A DNA stretch of 26,663 bases from an uncultured Eubacteriales bacterium (GCA_905202605.1 CAJKSU010000014.1:1-26663), one strand, 5' to 3'. Positions 1-8,403 are shown, counted from the first letter of the stretch. A program made the numbers and translations. Notes: generated from the sequence alone by a model not told the origin.

Positions 1-230
1 CCGGTAACAACTTCGTAGCGCGTCCCATCGCCGCCGCAGGCGTAAAGCCGAATGGGGCGGCCTGTTTCGCCGGCAGCACGGGCCAGCTGTGTTAGCTCAC
101 CGGGGCCGCGGGAGATTTGAACCTGACATGGCTCCCCTAGCGACTGCGACAGCAGGGCAGAGAACTGCTTCACCGCAGGGGTGGCGTCCTCCTTACCGGC
201 AGCCGGGTTGACCAGAAATAGATGTTCCAT
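1..230 (-). CDS. Diacylglycerol kinase family lipid kinase, N-terminal part (cut by window edge)
   Basis: Only the first 76 codons are present. The protein starts MEHLFLVNPAAGK and later carries YACGGDGTRYEVVTG, the nucleotide-binding signature of the DagK/YegS/BmrU catalytic domain (NPxxG near the N-terminus, GGDGT about 60 residues on). Members phosphorylate diacylglycerol or related membrane lipids with ATP at the inner membrane face. The ATG is preceded by AAAGGCGG at a normal distance, inside the last codons of the MATE gene, and only 13 bases separate the two genes, so they are probably cotranscribed. The usual GGDGTLNEVV is GGDGTRYEVV here, a local variation. The lipid substrate cannot be told from this fragment. 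Confidence 0.85.
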   Translation of the reverse strand, partial: MEHLFLVNPAAGKEDATPAVKQFSALLSQSLGEPCQVQISRGPGELTQLARAAGETGRPIRLYACGGDGTRYEVVT

Positions 231-243
231 TGTGTTACCGCCT

Positions 244-1614
244 TTATACAGGAGTTTCACGTCCCAGAGGACGATATACCGTCAGATACATGGTGCCAAA
301 GCAGCCGATGCCGCCGATGACATTGGAGATGGCCTCCGCCCAGAACACGCCGTTTACGCCGAACATGGGGAGCTTGGGCAGCAGTATGGTCAAAGGCACC
401 ACAATAATGACCTTCCGGAAAATCGAGAAGAACACGGCCTGCTTGCTCTTCCCTAGAGATACAAAGGTGCTTTGACCGGCGAATTGCAGCGCCATCATAA
501 AGAATGTGGCAAAATACAGCCCCAGTGCGGGAATCGCCGTTCCCACCAGTGCGTTGTCGTTATTGAAGATGCGGATCAGCGGACTGGGAAACAGGCGAAT
601 CACACCCCACACCAGAAGAGAGTAGAGCAGAGAGCAGACCGAGATGAACCGAATGCCCTGCCGCACCCGCTGGCGCAGGCCGGCGCCGTAGTTAAAGCCC
701 AGCACAGGCTCTGCCGCACCGGTGATTCCCTGTACTGGCATGGAAACCACCTCGCGGATGGAGCTGAGGACGGTCATAACACCCACATACAGATCGCCAC
801 CGTAGCTGCTGAGCACGCTGTTGCAGACCACCTGCACGGCGGAGTTGGTAAAGGCCATGACAAAGCCGGAGAAGCCCAGACTGAGGATCTTTCCGGTGCG
901 CTGCCGATCCAGCCGGAGATAGCGGCGCTTCAGCCGTAGCTGCGCTCGCGGCCCGGTTAAAAACTGCATGACCCACAGGGCGGATACTGCCTGAGATAAC
1001 ACCGTTGCAGCGGCGGCACCCTTTACGCCCCAGCCCAGCACGAAGATAAAGAGCGGGTCCAGAAGAATGTTCAGTACTGCCCCCACCAGTGTGGTGACCA
1101 TTCCGGTGTGGGCAAAGCCCTGAGCGTTGATGAAGTTGTTCATTCCCAGAGAAATCAGCACGAATACATTGCCGGCAAGATAAATTCTGCCGTAATCCAT
1201 GGCATAACCGAGGGTGCTGGAGCTGGCGCCAAAGGCCAGCAGAATGGGGCGAAGGAATACTTCGCCCAGCAGAGTCAGCACTACGGCAAAGATCATCAGC
1301 AGGGTAAAGGAGTTCCCCATAATTCGCTCCGCTTCGTCGAGATCGCCCTTTCCGCGCTCGATGGAGCACAGGGGCCCGCCGCCCATGCCGGAGAGCCGGG
1401 CAAAGGCCATGACGATGGAGATCACCGGCAGGCACAGTCCAAGCCCGGTGAGCGCCAGTGCGCCCGCGCCGGGGATATGCCCAATGTACATCCGATCCAC
1501 GATATTATATAGAATATTGATGAGCTGCGCCAGGGTGATGGGAATGGACATTCGGACAATATTTTTCCAAACGCTGCCCTGACTGAAATCCGTATTGGGT
1601 GCGGCTGGCAACAA
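244..1614 (-). CDS. MATE family efflux transporter
   Basis: A 456-residue polytopic membrane protein with about twelve hydrophobic segments arranged as two similar halves, matching the size and N-terminal pattern of MATE multidrug/cation antiporters (SIPITLAQLINILYNIVDRM, then a first-helix Gly/Pro-rich stretch LTGLGLCLPV). The family exports organic cations or drugs in exchange for Na+ or H+. The best start is a TTG preceded by AAAGAGG at 5 bases, with a second TTG immediately after it; no in-frame ATG fits better. A good sigma-A promoter lies just upstream. It is followed by the lipid kinase gene and is divergent from the acyl-CoA synthetase. Substrate unknown. Confidence 0.9.
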   Translation of the reverse strand: MLPAAPNTDFSQGSVWKNIVRMSIPITLAQLINILYNIVDRMYIGHIPGAGALALTGLGLCLPVISIVMAFARLSGMGGGPLCSIERGKGDLDEAERIMGNSFTLLMIFAVVLTLLGEVFLRPILLAFGASSSTLGYAMDYGRIYLAGNVFVLISLGMNNFINAQGFAHTGMVTTLVGAVLNILLDPLFIFVLGWGVKGAAAATVLSQAVSALWVMQFLTGPRAQLRLKRRYLRLDRQRTGKILSLGFSGFVMAFTNSAVQVVCNSVLSSYGGDLYVGVMTVLSSIREVVSMPVQGITGAAEPVLGFNYGAGLRQRVRQGIRFISVCSLLYSLLVWGVIRLFPSPLIRIFNNDNALVGTAIPALGLYFATFFMMALQFAGQSTFVSLGKSKQAVFFSIFRKVIIVVPLTILLPKLPMFGVNGVFWAEAISNVIGGIGCFGTMYLTVYRPLGRETPV

Positions 1615-1649
1615 AATCGCCTCTTTACAATGAAATTACATATGGGAAC

Positions 1650-1678
1650 ATTATATGAGATTCTGAACGAAATTGCAA
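1650..1678 (-). promoter_or_regulatory. Sigma-A-type promoter of the MATE gene
   Basis: Read on the minus strand: TTGCAA (-35), 17-base spacer, TATAAT (-10). It lies 36 bases before the TTG start and is divergent from the acyl-CoA synthetase promoter, with 25 bases between the two -35 boxes. Confidence 0.6.
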
Positions 1679-1703
1679 TCTATCGTCGAAATCTCCCATA
1701 TCC

Positions 1704-1732
1704 TTGACATCCATGGTGGAATGCGGTATACT
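1704..1732 (+). promoter_or_regulatory. Sigma-A-type promoter of the acyl-CoA synthetase gene
   Basis: TTGACA, 17-base spacer, TATACT, nearly the full consensus. The predicted transcript starts about 60 bases before the ATG, and the leader holds a small GCAC-gaaa-GTGC hairpin. Confidence 0.7.
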
Positions 1733-1799
1733 TACTTTTGCATTCTAAACTGCTATCGCACGAAAGTGCTGCAAATACAACCGGAAAGGAAGCCTTGTT

Positions 1800-3452
1800 A
1801 TGCCCATAACCGATTTGCTGGAGCGCAACGCAAAGCTCTATGGCAGCGAAACCGCACTGGTGGAAATTAACCCGGAAATTCAGGAAAAGCGGAGGGTAAC
1901 ATGGAAGGATTACGACCTGATTATGCCTGCCCCTACCACGGCCTACCGCAGAGAGATCACGTGGCAGGTGTTTGATGAAAAGGCGAACCGGGTGGCAAAC
2001 CTGCTGCTGGATCGGGGAATTGGCAAGGGGAATAAGGTTGCGATCCTGCTGATGAACTGTCTGGAATTCCTGCCGATCTATTTTGGCATCCTTAAAACAG
2101 GGGCGATTGTAGTACCCATGAACTTCCGCTTTTCGGCGGAGGAGATTAAATATTGCGTGGAGCAGTCCGATACGGATATTCTGCTGTTTGGCCCGGAGTT
2201 TATTGGCCGCGTGGAGGAAATTGCGGACGAAATTGGTGGCAATCGCCTGCTGATGTATGTGGGAGCGGGTGTCTGTCCCACCTTTGCCGAGGATTACGAC
2301 CATCAGGTGGTGAATTTCTCGTCCTCCGCACCGCTGGTGCGCATTGAGGATGAGGACGATGCAGCCATCTATTTCTCATCCGGCACCACGGGCTTTCCAA
2401 AGGCCATTCTTCACAACCATGAAAGCCTGATGCAGGCAGCGCGTATGGAGCAGAAGCATCATGGGACCTCGCGGGACGACTGCTTCCTGCTGATCCCGCC
2501 GCTGTACCATACTGGTGCGAAAATGCATTGGTTCGGCAGCCTGTTTTCCGGCTCCAAGGCGGTGCTGCTCAAGGGAACATCTCCAGAGGCAATTCTGTCC
2601 GCAGTTTCTCAGGAGCACTGCACCATTGTCTGGCTGCTGGTGCCGTGGGCGCAGGATCTTTTGGACGCATTGGATCGCGGAGATATCAAGCTTTCTGACT
2701 ATGAAACCAGCCAGTGGCGGCTGATGCACATCGGCGCACAGCCTGTGCCTCCGGTACTGATTCAGCGGTGGCTCCGTTATTTCCCCAACCAAAAATACGA
2801 TACCAACTATGGCCTTTCGGAATCTACCGGGCCGGGGTGTGTGCATCTTGGGATGGAGAATATCCACAAGGTCGGCGCTATTGGCGTTCCCGGCTATGGC
2901 TGGCAGTGCATGATCCTTGCGGAGGACGGCTCCGGCGAGGTGCCGCAGGGCGAGGTGGGCGAGCTTTGTGTCAAGGGTCCCGGCGTTATGACCTGCTACT
3001 ACAACGACCCGGAGGCAACGGCGCAGGTGCTGACGGAGGACGGCTGGCTGAAAACCGGCGATATGGCGATGCAGGATCCCGATGGCTTCTACTATCTGGT
3101 GGATCGCAAGAAGGACGTGATCATCTCCGGCGGTGAGAATATCTATCCTGTGCAAATTGAGGACTTTCTGCGGACCAATCCCGCCATTAAGGATGCCGCG
3201 GTGATCGGTATGCCGGATAAGCGACTGGGCGAGATCACGGCTGCAATCATCGAGTGTAAGCCAGGATGCAGCCTGACGGAGGAAAACGTCAATCAGTTCT
3301 GCACGGAGCTGCCCCGGTATAAGCGTCCTAAGCGGGTGATCTTTGCACCGGTACCCCGGAATGCCACGGGTAAAATCGAAAAGCCGAGGCTACGTGAGAT
3401 CTACTGCGTGGAGCATCTGGTTGCGGCGCAGAACGGCATTGTGATGGAATAA
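1800..3452 (+). CDS. AMP-forming acyl-CoA synthetase (class I adenylate-forming enzyme)
   Basis: A 550-residue soluble enzyme with the full set of ANL-superfamily motifs: YFSSGTTGFPK at 191-201 (phosphate loop), YGLSEST at 337-343, GWLKTGD at 415-421, RKKDVIISGGENIYP at 436-450, and the C-terminal catalytic lysine K525 in NATGKIEK. The family activates a carboxylic acid with ATP to an acyl-AMP and transfers it to CoA. Sequence alone does not fix chain length or whether the acid is aromatic or aliphatic. Residues 31-60 hold an extra segment before the usual N-terminal TW/FDE motif. AAAGGAAG sits 8 bases before the ATG. The gene is monocistronic, with its own promoter and terminator. Confidence 0.93.
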   Translation: MPITDLLERNAKLYGSETALVEINPEIQEKRRVTWKDYDLIMPAPTTAYRREITWQVFDEKANRVANLLLDRGIGKGNKVAILLMNCLEFLPIYFGILKTGAIVVPMNFRFSAEEIKYCVEQSDTDILLFGPEFIGRVEEIADEIGGNRLLMYVGAGVCPTFAEDYDHQVVNFSSSAPLVRIEDEDDAAIYFSSGTTGFPKAILHNHESLMQAARMEQKHHGTSRDDCFLLIPPLYHTGAKMHWFGSLFSGSKAVLLKGTSPEAILSAVSQEHCTIVWLLVPWAQDLLDALDRGDIKLSDYETSQWRLMHIGAQPVPPVLIQRWLRYFPNQKYDTNYGLSESTGPGCVHLGMENIHKVGAIGVPGYGWQCMILAEDGSGEVPQGEVGELCVKGPGVMTCYYNDPEATAQVLTEDGWLKTGDMAMQDPDGFYYLVDRKKDVIISGGENIYPVQIEDFLRTNPAIKDAAVIGMPDKRLGEITAAIIECKPGCSLTEENVNQFCTELPRYKRPKRVIFAPVPRNATGKIEKPRLREIYCVEHLVAAQNGIVME

Positions 3453-3490
3453 CAGCAAAATAGAATTCTTCTGGAAAACAGCCCAATTAA

Positions 3491-3535
3491 AGCCGTGAAA
3501 ATCCGAAATTTCCATCGGGTTTTCACGGCTTTTCT
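3491..3535 (+). terminator. Rho-independent terminator after the acyl-CoA synthetase
   Basis: An 11-bp perfect stem (AGCCGTGAAAA paired with TTTTCACGGCT, 18-base loop) followed by TTTCTAATTT, 39 bases after the stop codon. Confidence 0.8.
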
Positions 3536-3731
3536 AATTTTAAAGGAGGCTGTCCCTGTAAAATTTGCATTTTGAGACGGCCACACACTGGGATCATTAT
3601 TCCTCCGGGACAGTCCGTTTTGCTGCGGCATACATCGGCGGCTATCAGTCTGCGAAAGAATCCATGATAGCCAGAGCGAACACAATGCAGCGTGTCTAAA
3701 ACGCCTTGCAGAGCTTTCCGCTTTTGCGGTG

Positions 3732-3932
3732 CTATTTTTCTTTATAATAGAGCATGCAATGACAGTAGCCCTCAAAATCCGGATCCTGTATCTGCGACTT
3801 AAACTCCTCACAGATACACTTATATTCCGGCCTCCGCTCAAGACGGCAGGGACAGTAGCCGCCGGTGCGTTGCAGTCCTTCCTTGACATGATTTACGATT
3901 TCAAGGTCTTCGTTGAGACGAATTTTTCCCAT
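3732..3932 (-). CDS. Ferredoxin:thioredoxin reductase-like small [4Fe-4S] protein
   Basis: A 66-residue protein. The ATG is chosen because GGGAGG stands 6 bases before it; the frame runs further upstream but without a ribosome site. The C-terminal two thirds carry CPC (27-29), CIC (39-41) and CHC (57-59), the cysteine pattern of the catalytic subunit of ferredoxin:thioredoxin reductase, where four cysteines hold a [4Fe-4S] cluster and two form the redox-active disulfide. The known family motif is CPC-x(n)-CPC-xn-CHC; here the middle pair is CIC and the first spacing (9 residues) is shorter than in plant enzymes. No variable subunit, ferredoxin or thioredoxin gene is adjacent. A role in thiol/disulfide or electron transfer is inferred; partners are unknown. 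Confidence 0.7.
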   Translation of the reverse strand: MGKIRLNEDLEIVNHVKEGLQRTGGYCPCRLERRPEYKCICEEFKSQIQDPDFEGYCHCMLYYKEK

Positions 3933-4231
3933 AGATTCCTCCCGAAGCGGTGTGCTTACTGATGGGGCAGCATGGAAAGCTGTGCCAGAAGCGACTCCCA
4001 ATCCATGCGGCAGATGGCTTATATAACAATCCTTCTAAAAGAAGCATCAGAGGTGATGGTGTGGCTGACATAGGCGCCTGAACCACCCGAGCAGCATACC
4101 GCCACCGCTGTGTTGAAATGACAGGGGGAAATTCCCACCCGTTTCTTCATTTTATCGCATCCGTATTCAAAAAACAATAGTTCCCGACAAATGGGGAAAC
4201 TTTTTGCCGGAGGGGAAAAGGGCGGAGGAAA
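3933..4231. other. Stretch without a convincing gene
   Basis: Apart from the ribosome site of the small iron-sulfur protein, no gene is supported. A 43-codon minus-strand frame starting at 4150 has no ribosome site and no recognised motif. No clear promoter for the downstream gene was found here. Confidence 0.5.
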
Positions 4232-4266
4232 TAGAATAAAATCCCCCGGCGCTGCGGCGCCGGGGG
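4232..4266 (-). terminator. Rho-independent terminator of the first solute-binding protein gene
   Basis: A perfect 10-bp GC stem (CCCCCGGCGC/GCGCCGGGGG) with a 4-base loop, followed on the minus strand by ATTTTATT. It begins 21 bases after the stop codon of the gene ending at 4287. Confidence 0.85.
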
Positions 4267-4286
4267 AAGCGTTACATGTGCGGAAA

Positions 4287-6005
4287 TCAGCCTGCCAGAT
4301 AGGCGTCATAGGCCTCCTGATACAGCTCGGTCATACGGGCAAGGCCCATGCCGTTGGCGTCCTCAATGAGGGAACGGTAGCCGGCCTCGTCCAGATCACC
4401 GGTGACCACGCGAACGGCACCCTCGGAGAACAGGGTGAGCACGTCGCTGGCAAGGTTATTGAACTCAGTGTTGGCCTCGGCGGTCAGGCTGACGCCTGCG
4501 GGCAGCTTCATGGCCTTGTCACCGCCGTTTTCGGTCCAGTACTTGATGCCGTCGATGGATTCCTTTGCACCAATCAGCTCATAGTACTCCATATCCGTGC
4601 AGGTGGGCATCCACTGTGCTGCACCGTACCACAGCAGGGCGTTGTTCAGGGACCAGTTGGGGTTGTTGGTGAGGTTGTCGGTCAGCTCTACCTTTCCGTC
4701 GGGGGTCAGCTCATAGCCCTCGCCCTGCATGCCGTAAAGGCCGTTGCGGCGGCCGTCGGTGGTATAGCAGTAGTTGATCATTTCCATGGCCAGCTCCGGC
4801 TTCTCGCAGGCGGCGGTCAGGAACAGCATGCCGTTCATGGAGGCAGTGGAGCGCTCTGCCACGTGGCAGTCATAATCGGTCAATGCCAGCGGAGAAACCA
4901 TGTAGTTCGGATCATCGGCATTGCTGCGGTTGGCGGGATCCAGCTCTCGGAAGCCATCAGACCATACGCCGCACTTGCCGGAATAGTAGGAGGATTCCCA
5001 GTTGCCGTATTCCCGACCGGTGCTCATAAAGTCGTCGGTGATGAGCTTGTCATTGTAAAGATGGTTCAGATACATCAGATAGTCCACGAAGTTGTTGGAG
5101 GCAAAGCAGGCCACCACTTCCTTGCCGTTCGGCTCGGTGAGCTGATAGTCCATGCTGCGCATACCGGCATAGGATACGTTAAAGGAGCCGCTGAGGCCGG
5201 TTTCCAGACCAAAGTTCATGAGAATGGGGTTGGACGCGCCCATTTCCGACTGGAACTGGTGGAGAATATCCTCCAGACCCTCGCGGTTGGTGGGAAGCTC
5301 CAGCCCCAGCTTGTCCAGCCAGTCCTGACGGATCAGAATGCCCTTTTCCACCACGTCGGCGGCCTGACTGACAAACATGCTTACGGTGCCGTCGGGATTG
5401 GTGGCGCTGGCAGCCAGCTCTTCGTCGCTGTCCAGAAGTGCCTTATAGTCCGGGGCATATTCGTCCAGCATGGGCGCCATGTCGAAGAGAATACCGTCAT
5501 GGATCGCGCCGGTGAGGTTGTTGCCATAGCTGCCCAGACCGGTGTAGAAGTCGGTCATATCGCCGGAGGCCAGCATGATGTTGGTCTTTTCCTCCGCGGT
5601 GGCCTCGCCCAGCATATTAAAGTCAATGCTGCATCCGGTGGCCTCTGCCAGTCCGCGGTACGCAGAGGTGACAGAAAAATCGTCATCTCCCAGAACCTGA
5701 AGCACATTGTTCCGCAGGGTAGCGGTCATGGTAAAGGTATAGGATTCGCTGAGCGGGTATTCAATGGTATTCGCGGGAACCACTTCGGCCTCAGGGGCGG
5801 AAGCAGGCTCGGCGGAAGAAGCCTCTGCGGTCTGGTCGGAACCGGGAGCTTCGGCGGGGACTTCCTGCGATGTCTCCGGAGCGGCAGCGGATGCCGGATC
5901 AGAAGCAGCTGCGCTGCTTCCCGTGGATGCGGGTGCGTTTCCGCCGCAGGCGGTAAGGGCTGCCAGCAGAGAAAGCGACAGGATGAATGCAAGTATCTTT
6001 TTCAT
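4287..6005 (-). CDS. Extracellular solute-binding lipoprotein (ABC transporter family), orphan
   Basis: A 572-residue lipoprotein. The start is the ATG with GGAGG 7 bases upstream. The signal sequence is MKKILAFILSLSLLAALTAC, with lipobox cysteine 20, followed by an Ala/Ser/Glu/Pro-rich linker to about residue 75. The folded part has the length and pattern (e.g. DFSVTSAYRGLAEATGCSID, then repeated aromatic/acidic ligand-type stretches) of the large carbohydrate-type solute-binding proteins of Firmicutes (LplA/YtcQ-like). It would be anchored outside the membrane and capture a solute, probably a sugar or glycoside. No permease or ATPase gene is adjacent. It resembles the protein at 16772-18550 in layout and N-domain sequence, so the two are probably paralogs. 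Specificity unknown. Confidence 0.88.
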   Translation of the reverse strand: MKKILAFILSLSLLAALTACGGNAPASTGSSAAASDPASAAAPETSQEVPAEAPGSDQTAEASSAEPASAPEAEVVPANTIEYPLSESYTFTMTATLRNNVLQVLGDDDFSVTSAYRGLAEATGCSIDFNMLGEATAEEKTNIMLASGDMTDFYTGLGSYGNNLTGAIHDGILFDMAPMLDEYAPDYKALLDSDEELAASATNPDGTVSMFVSQAADVVEKGILIRQDWLDKLGLELPTNREGLEDILHQFQSEMGASNPILMNFGLETGLSGSFNVSYAGMRSMDYQLTEPNGKEVVACFASNNFVDYLMYLNHLYNDKLITDDFMSTGREYGNWESSYYSGKCGVWSDGFRELDPANRSNADDPNYMVSPLALTDYDCHVAERSTASMNGMLFLTAACEKPELAMEMINYCYTTDGRRNGLYGMQGEGYELTPDGKVELTDNLTNNPNWSLNNALLWYGAAQWMPTCTDMEYYELIGAKESIDGIKYWTENGGDKAMKLPAGVSLTAEANTEFNNLASDVLTLFSEGAVRVVTGDLDEAGYRSLIEDANGMGLARMTELYQEAYDAYLAG

Positions 6006-6127
6006 TTGTGTTCCTCCATCCATATTCATTTTTTGAAAAACAGTGCCGAAATCACAGCCGCAGTCAAAAGGATCGGACTGTTTTCCGGAACAGCTCCGCA
6101 TGGTCAGTGCGGTTTGTTCCCGCGTCC

Positions 6128-6157
6128 AATATACCATGGAGAAGGAACGGGGCGCAA
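6128..6157 (-). promoter_or_regulatory. Probable promoter of the first solute-binding protein gene
   Basis: On the minus strand TTGCGC, 18-base spacer, TATATT, about 115 bases before the ATG. The leader has short hairpins (CCGCA/TGCGG and a CTGTT/AACAG pair) of unknown role. The 6158-6289 part shows nothing else definite. Confidence 0.4.
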
Positions 6158-6289
6158 GAAGCCGCACCTATAAAAAGTAGTGAATTGGCCTATCAATTCT
6201 TGCACCTGAGACGGCGGCGTTCCTGATTTCTCTTATTTTCTCAATTGTTTATATGGATGGAAAGCTTTAAGCGGTCACGGCAGACGGGG

Positions 6290-7021
6290 TTATTGCCGTT
6301 TCATTTGCCGCAGAAAGAACCAGACCGCCAGCGCCGTGGCGGCAATGGCGTAGCCCAGCACCCAGCATAGATGGGGAAGAATATCGCCGGTGTTTCCGTG
6401 GATTGCGGCACGTTCCAGCTCGGCTGCGTGAACAAAGGGCAGCGCGAAGGCAACCTTTTGAAAGCCTCCACCCACCAGCTCCAAATCAAACCAGGTTCCG
6501 GAGAGCCATGCGGTCAGGTTGGTAAACAGTGCGCCGCAGATACTGCCCGCCTGCTTGACATTGAGAATGCTGCCGCAGAGCAGCCCCGTGGAAATGAAAA
6601 ACAGGGAGATGGGCAGGATCAGCAGCAGAGCAGATAAGATGCGGGGTGTAATGGACAGCCCCAGCAGCACCGCGACTCCATAGCAGAGCAGGCTTTGCAG
6701 CAGAGCGATGGGCAGGATCGGCAGCATATAGCCCAGAATAAAATCCGCCGCAGTCAGGGGCGTGGTATAAAGTCTGGGCAGAAAGGCGCTTTCCCGATCT
6801 CTGGCGACCAGCGTGGCGGAGAACAGCGTCAAAAAAGCCAGCCCGAATACGGCAATGCCGGGGGCAAGCTGGTCGATCTCGAAGAGACTGACGGGAACAT
6901 TGGCCTGAATGGCGGACAACAGCAGCAGAAGGATGATCGGAAATCCGATGCCAAAGCCAAGATTCAGGGGATCCCGCAGGATCTCCTTCGCGGTGCGTCC
7001 GGAAAAGGTCAAAAGCTTCAT
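6290..7021 (-). CDS. ABC-2 type transporter permease
   Basis: A 243-residue membrane protein with about six hydrophobic segments. The order (cytosolic N-terminus, first helix LGFGIGFPIILLLLLSAI, an ARDRESAFLPRLYTTPL-like coupling stretch, then four closely spaced helices) is that of ABC-2 permeases such as those of drug or lantibiotic exporters. Its ATG overlaps the ATPase stop by four bases, so translation is coupled. With the ATPase it should form a homodimeric exporter (two permeases, two ATPases) under the TetR regulator of the same operon. The substrate is unknown; toxic-compound export is the usual role of TetR-linked pairs. Confidence 0.87.
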   Translation of the reverse strand: MKLLTFSGRTAKEILRDPLNLGFGIGFPIILLLLLSAIQANVPVSLFEIDQLAPGIAVFGLAFLTLFSATLVARDRESAFLPRLYTTPLTAADFILGYMLPILPIALLQSLLCYGVAVLLGLSITPRILSALLLILPISLFFISTGLLCGSILNVKQAGSICGALFTNLTAWLSGTWFDLELVGGGFQKVAFALPFVHAAELERAAIHGNTGDILPHLCWVLGYAIAATALAVWFFLRQMKRQ

Positions 7022-7746
7022 GGCATAGTCCCCCTTACGACCCCAATAAACGCATCCTCCAGCCGGGAGGCTCCGGTTTTCTCCAGCAGCTCTGCACAGG
7101 TTCCAACGGTCAGAAGCCGCCCGGCCTTCATAATGCCGACTCGGTCGGAAAGTGCCTCGGCCTCATCCATGTAGTGGGTGGTGAGGATGATGGTAACGGT
7201 TCCCTTGAGGATGCGGATGCAGTCCCACAGCTCGCTGCGTGCCAGAACGTCCAGCCCCAGCGTGGGTTCATCCAGAAACAGAATTTCCGGCTGAGATACC
7301 AGCGCCATGGCGATGCTCACCCGGCGCTGCCAGCCGCCGGACAGCTTTCCGGCCTTTTTCTGCAAAACCGCCCCAAGGCCCAGCTGATTGGACAGCGCTG
7401 AAACTCGCTGGCGGCGAAGCTCCCCGGAGATGCCGTGGAGGCCGCACATCAGTTCCAGATTTTCCTTTGCGGTGAGATTGGGAGCAACGGCGGTTTCCTG
7501 TGGAGAGACGCCGATGAGCGCCTTGACGGCGGCGGGCTGATGTACAATGCTGTTTCCGCTGAGCAGGGCGTCGCCGCTGGTGGGGCGGCTCAGGCAGGAC
7601 AGCATTTTGATGGTCGTGGTCTTCCCTGCCCCGTTTACACCCAGCAGAGAGAACAGCTCTCCCTGCTGTACCTCTATGTTAAGGGCGTCTACGACGGTTA
7701 CGCCCTTATAAGCCTTAGTGAGCTGCTTCGTCTGAATGGCCAGCAT
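7018..7746 (-). CDS. ABC transporter ATP-binding protein
   Basis: A 242-residue ATPase: Walker A GVNGAGKT at 36-43, a Q-loop near SPQET at 81-85, signature LSGGW at 135-139 (the usual LSGGQ ends in Trp), Walker B ILFLDEP at 155-161, and the switch histidine in TTHYMDEAEALSDR. This is the DrrA/CcmA-like subfamily that pairs with ABC-2 permeases. GGAGGG lies 7 bases before the ATG. The start lies inside the end of the TetR gene (32-base overlap), and the stop overlaps the permease start. Confidence 0.93.
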   Translation of the reverse strand: MLAIQTKQLTKAYKGVTVVDALNIEVQQGELFSLLGVNGAGKTTTIKMLSCLSRPTSGDALLSGNSIVHQPAAVKALIGVSPQETAVAPNLTAKENLELMCGLHGISGELRRQRVSALSNQLGLGAVLQKKAGKLSGGWQRRVSIAMALVSQPEILFLDEPTLGLDVLARSELWDCIRILKGTVTIILTTHYMDEAEALSDRVGIMKAGRLLTVGTCAELLEKTGASRLEDAFIGVVRGTMP

Positions 7747-8311
7747 GGTCTTTTCCCTCCGTGTATCGGTATTTCATGCCAACATAGGCATCGGTGATGA
7801 CTTTGCTGATAAATGGCTCCTCCCAATCCAAATAGGAGGTGGCAATCATGGTTGCGATCCCGTGGACATAGACCCACATTTCCAGATGGAACAGGTAGGC
7901 AGCCTCCTCGGTGATGCCGAGATTGTCCTGAATCAGCCGGATCAGCGGGCGAATAGCCTCCCGATCCTCCTCTATGGGCTGGTCGCTCCGGTCACACATA
8001 AACAGCAGCTTGAACAGCTCCCGTTCCTCCCGCGCAAATCGGATGTAGGCCATACCGCTGGCCTTGTAGGGCGGGTATTTCCCGTTTGCCATGTCCTCAC
8101 GCAGATAGCTCTGGTATTTTGCATCGGCGGCGGCGCGGACGGCGGCCTGAACGGCTTCCATATTTTGAAACAGGCCGAAAATCGGCTTGACGGAGCAGCC
8201 CAGCCGGGCAGCCAGCGCGCGGGCGGTCAGACCGTCAGGGCCATTTTCCCGTGTCAGCTCCAGCGCGGCGGCAATGATCACTTCTTTGGTGAATTTGAAT
8301 TTTGGCGGCAT
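7715..8311 (-). CDS. TetR/AcrR family transcriptional regulator
   Basis: A 198-residue protein. Residues 6-50 form the TetR DNA-binding domain (FTKEVIIAAALELTRENG, then LTARALAARLGCSVKPIFGLF with the recognition helix), followed by an all-helical ligand-binding domain. The start is fixed by GGAGGG 6 bases before the ATG. It heads an operon with the ATPase and permease and overlaps the ATPase gene by 32 bases. A 24-bp imperfect palindrome just downstream of its -10 box is the likely binding site, so I infer that it represses its own operon until a ligand, perhaps the exported compound, releases it. Confidence 0.9.
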   Translation of the reverse strand: MPPKFKFTKEVIIAAALELTRENGPDGLTARALAARLGCSVKPIFGLFQNMEAVQAAVRAAADAKYQSYLREDMANGKYPPYKASGMAYIRFAREERELFKLLFMCDRSDQPIEEDREAIRPLIRLIQDNLGITEEAAYLFHLEMWVYVHGIATMIATSYLDWEEPFISKVITDAYVGMKYRYTEGKDHAGHSDEAAH

Positions 8312-8332
8312 ATATATCCCTCCAGAATAAAA

Positions 8333-8356
8333 AACAATCGTTGCGCAACGTATGTT
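8333..8356. promoter_or_regulatory. Probable TetR operator
   Basis: A perfect 12-bp palindrome CGTTGCGCAACG (8339-8350) flanked symmetrically by AACA and TGTT two bases out. It covers the predicted transcription start of the TetR operon. Confidence 0.65.
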
Positions 8357-8360
8357 ATTT

Positions 8361-8388
8361 ATTATATGCAGAAGCGAGAAAAAGTCAA
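8361..8388 (-). promoter_or_regulatory. Promoter of the TetR-ABC operon
   Basis: On the minus strand TTGACT, 16-base spacer, perfect TATAAT. The operator begins 4 bases downstream of the -10 box, where bound repressor would block initiation. Confidence 0.7.
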
Positions 8389-8403
8389 TCCCCATATGGA
8401 ACG

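Noticed and set aside
4019..4150. A 43-codon minus-strand frame (MKKRVGISPCHF...)
   Set aside because: No ribosome site, no recognised motif, and no link to neighbours; kept only as part of a gene-free stretch.
4191..6173. A 660-codon open frame on the plus strand
   Set aside because: It is antisense to the solute-binding lipoprotein, which has a signal peptide, lipobox and ribosome site; the antisense protein is Gly/Val/His-rich without family motifs.
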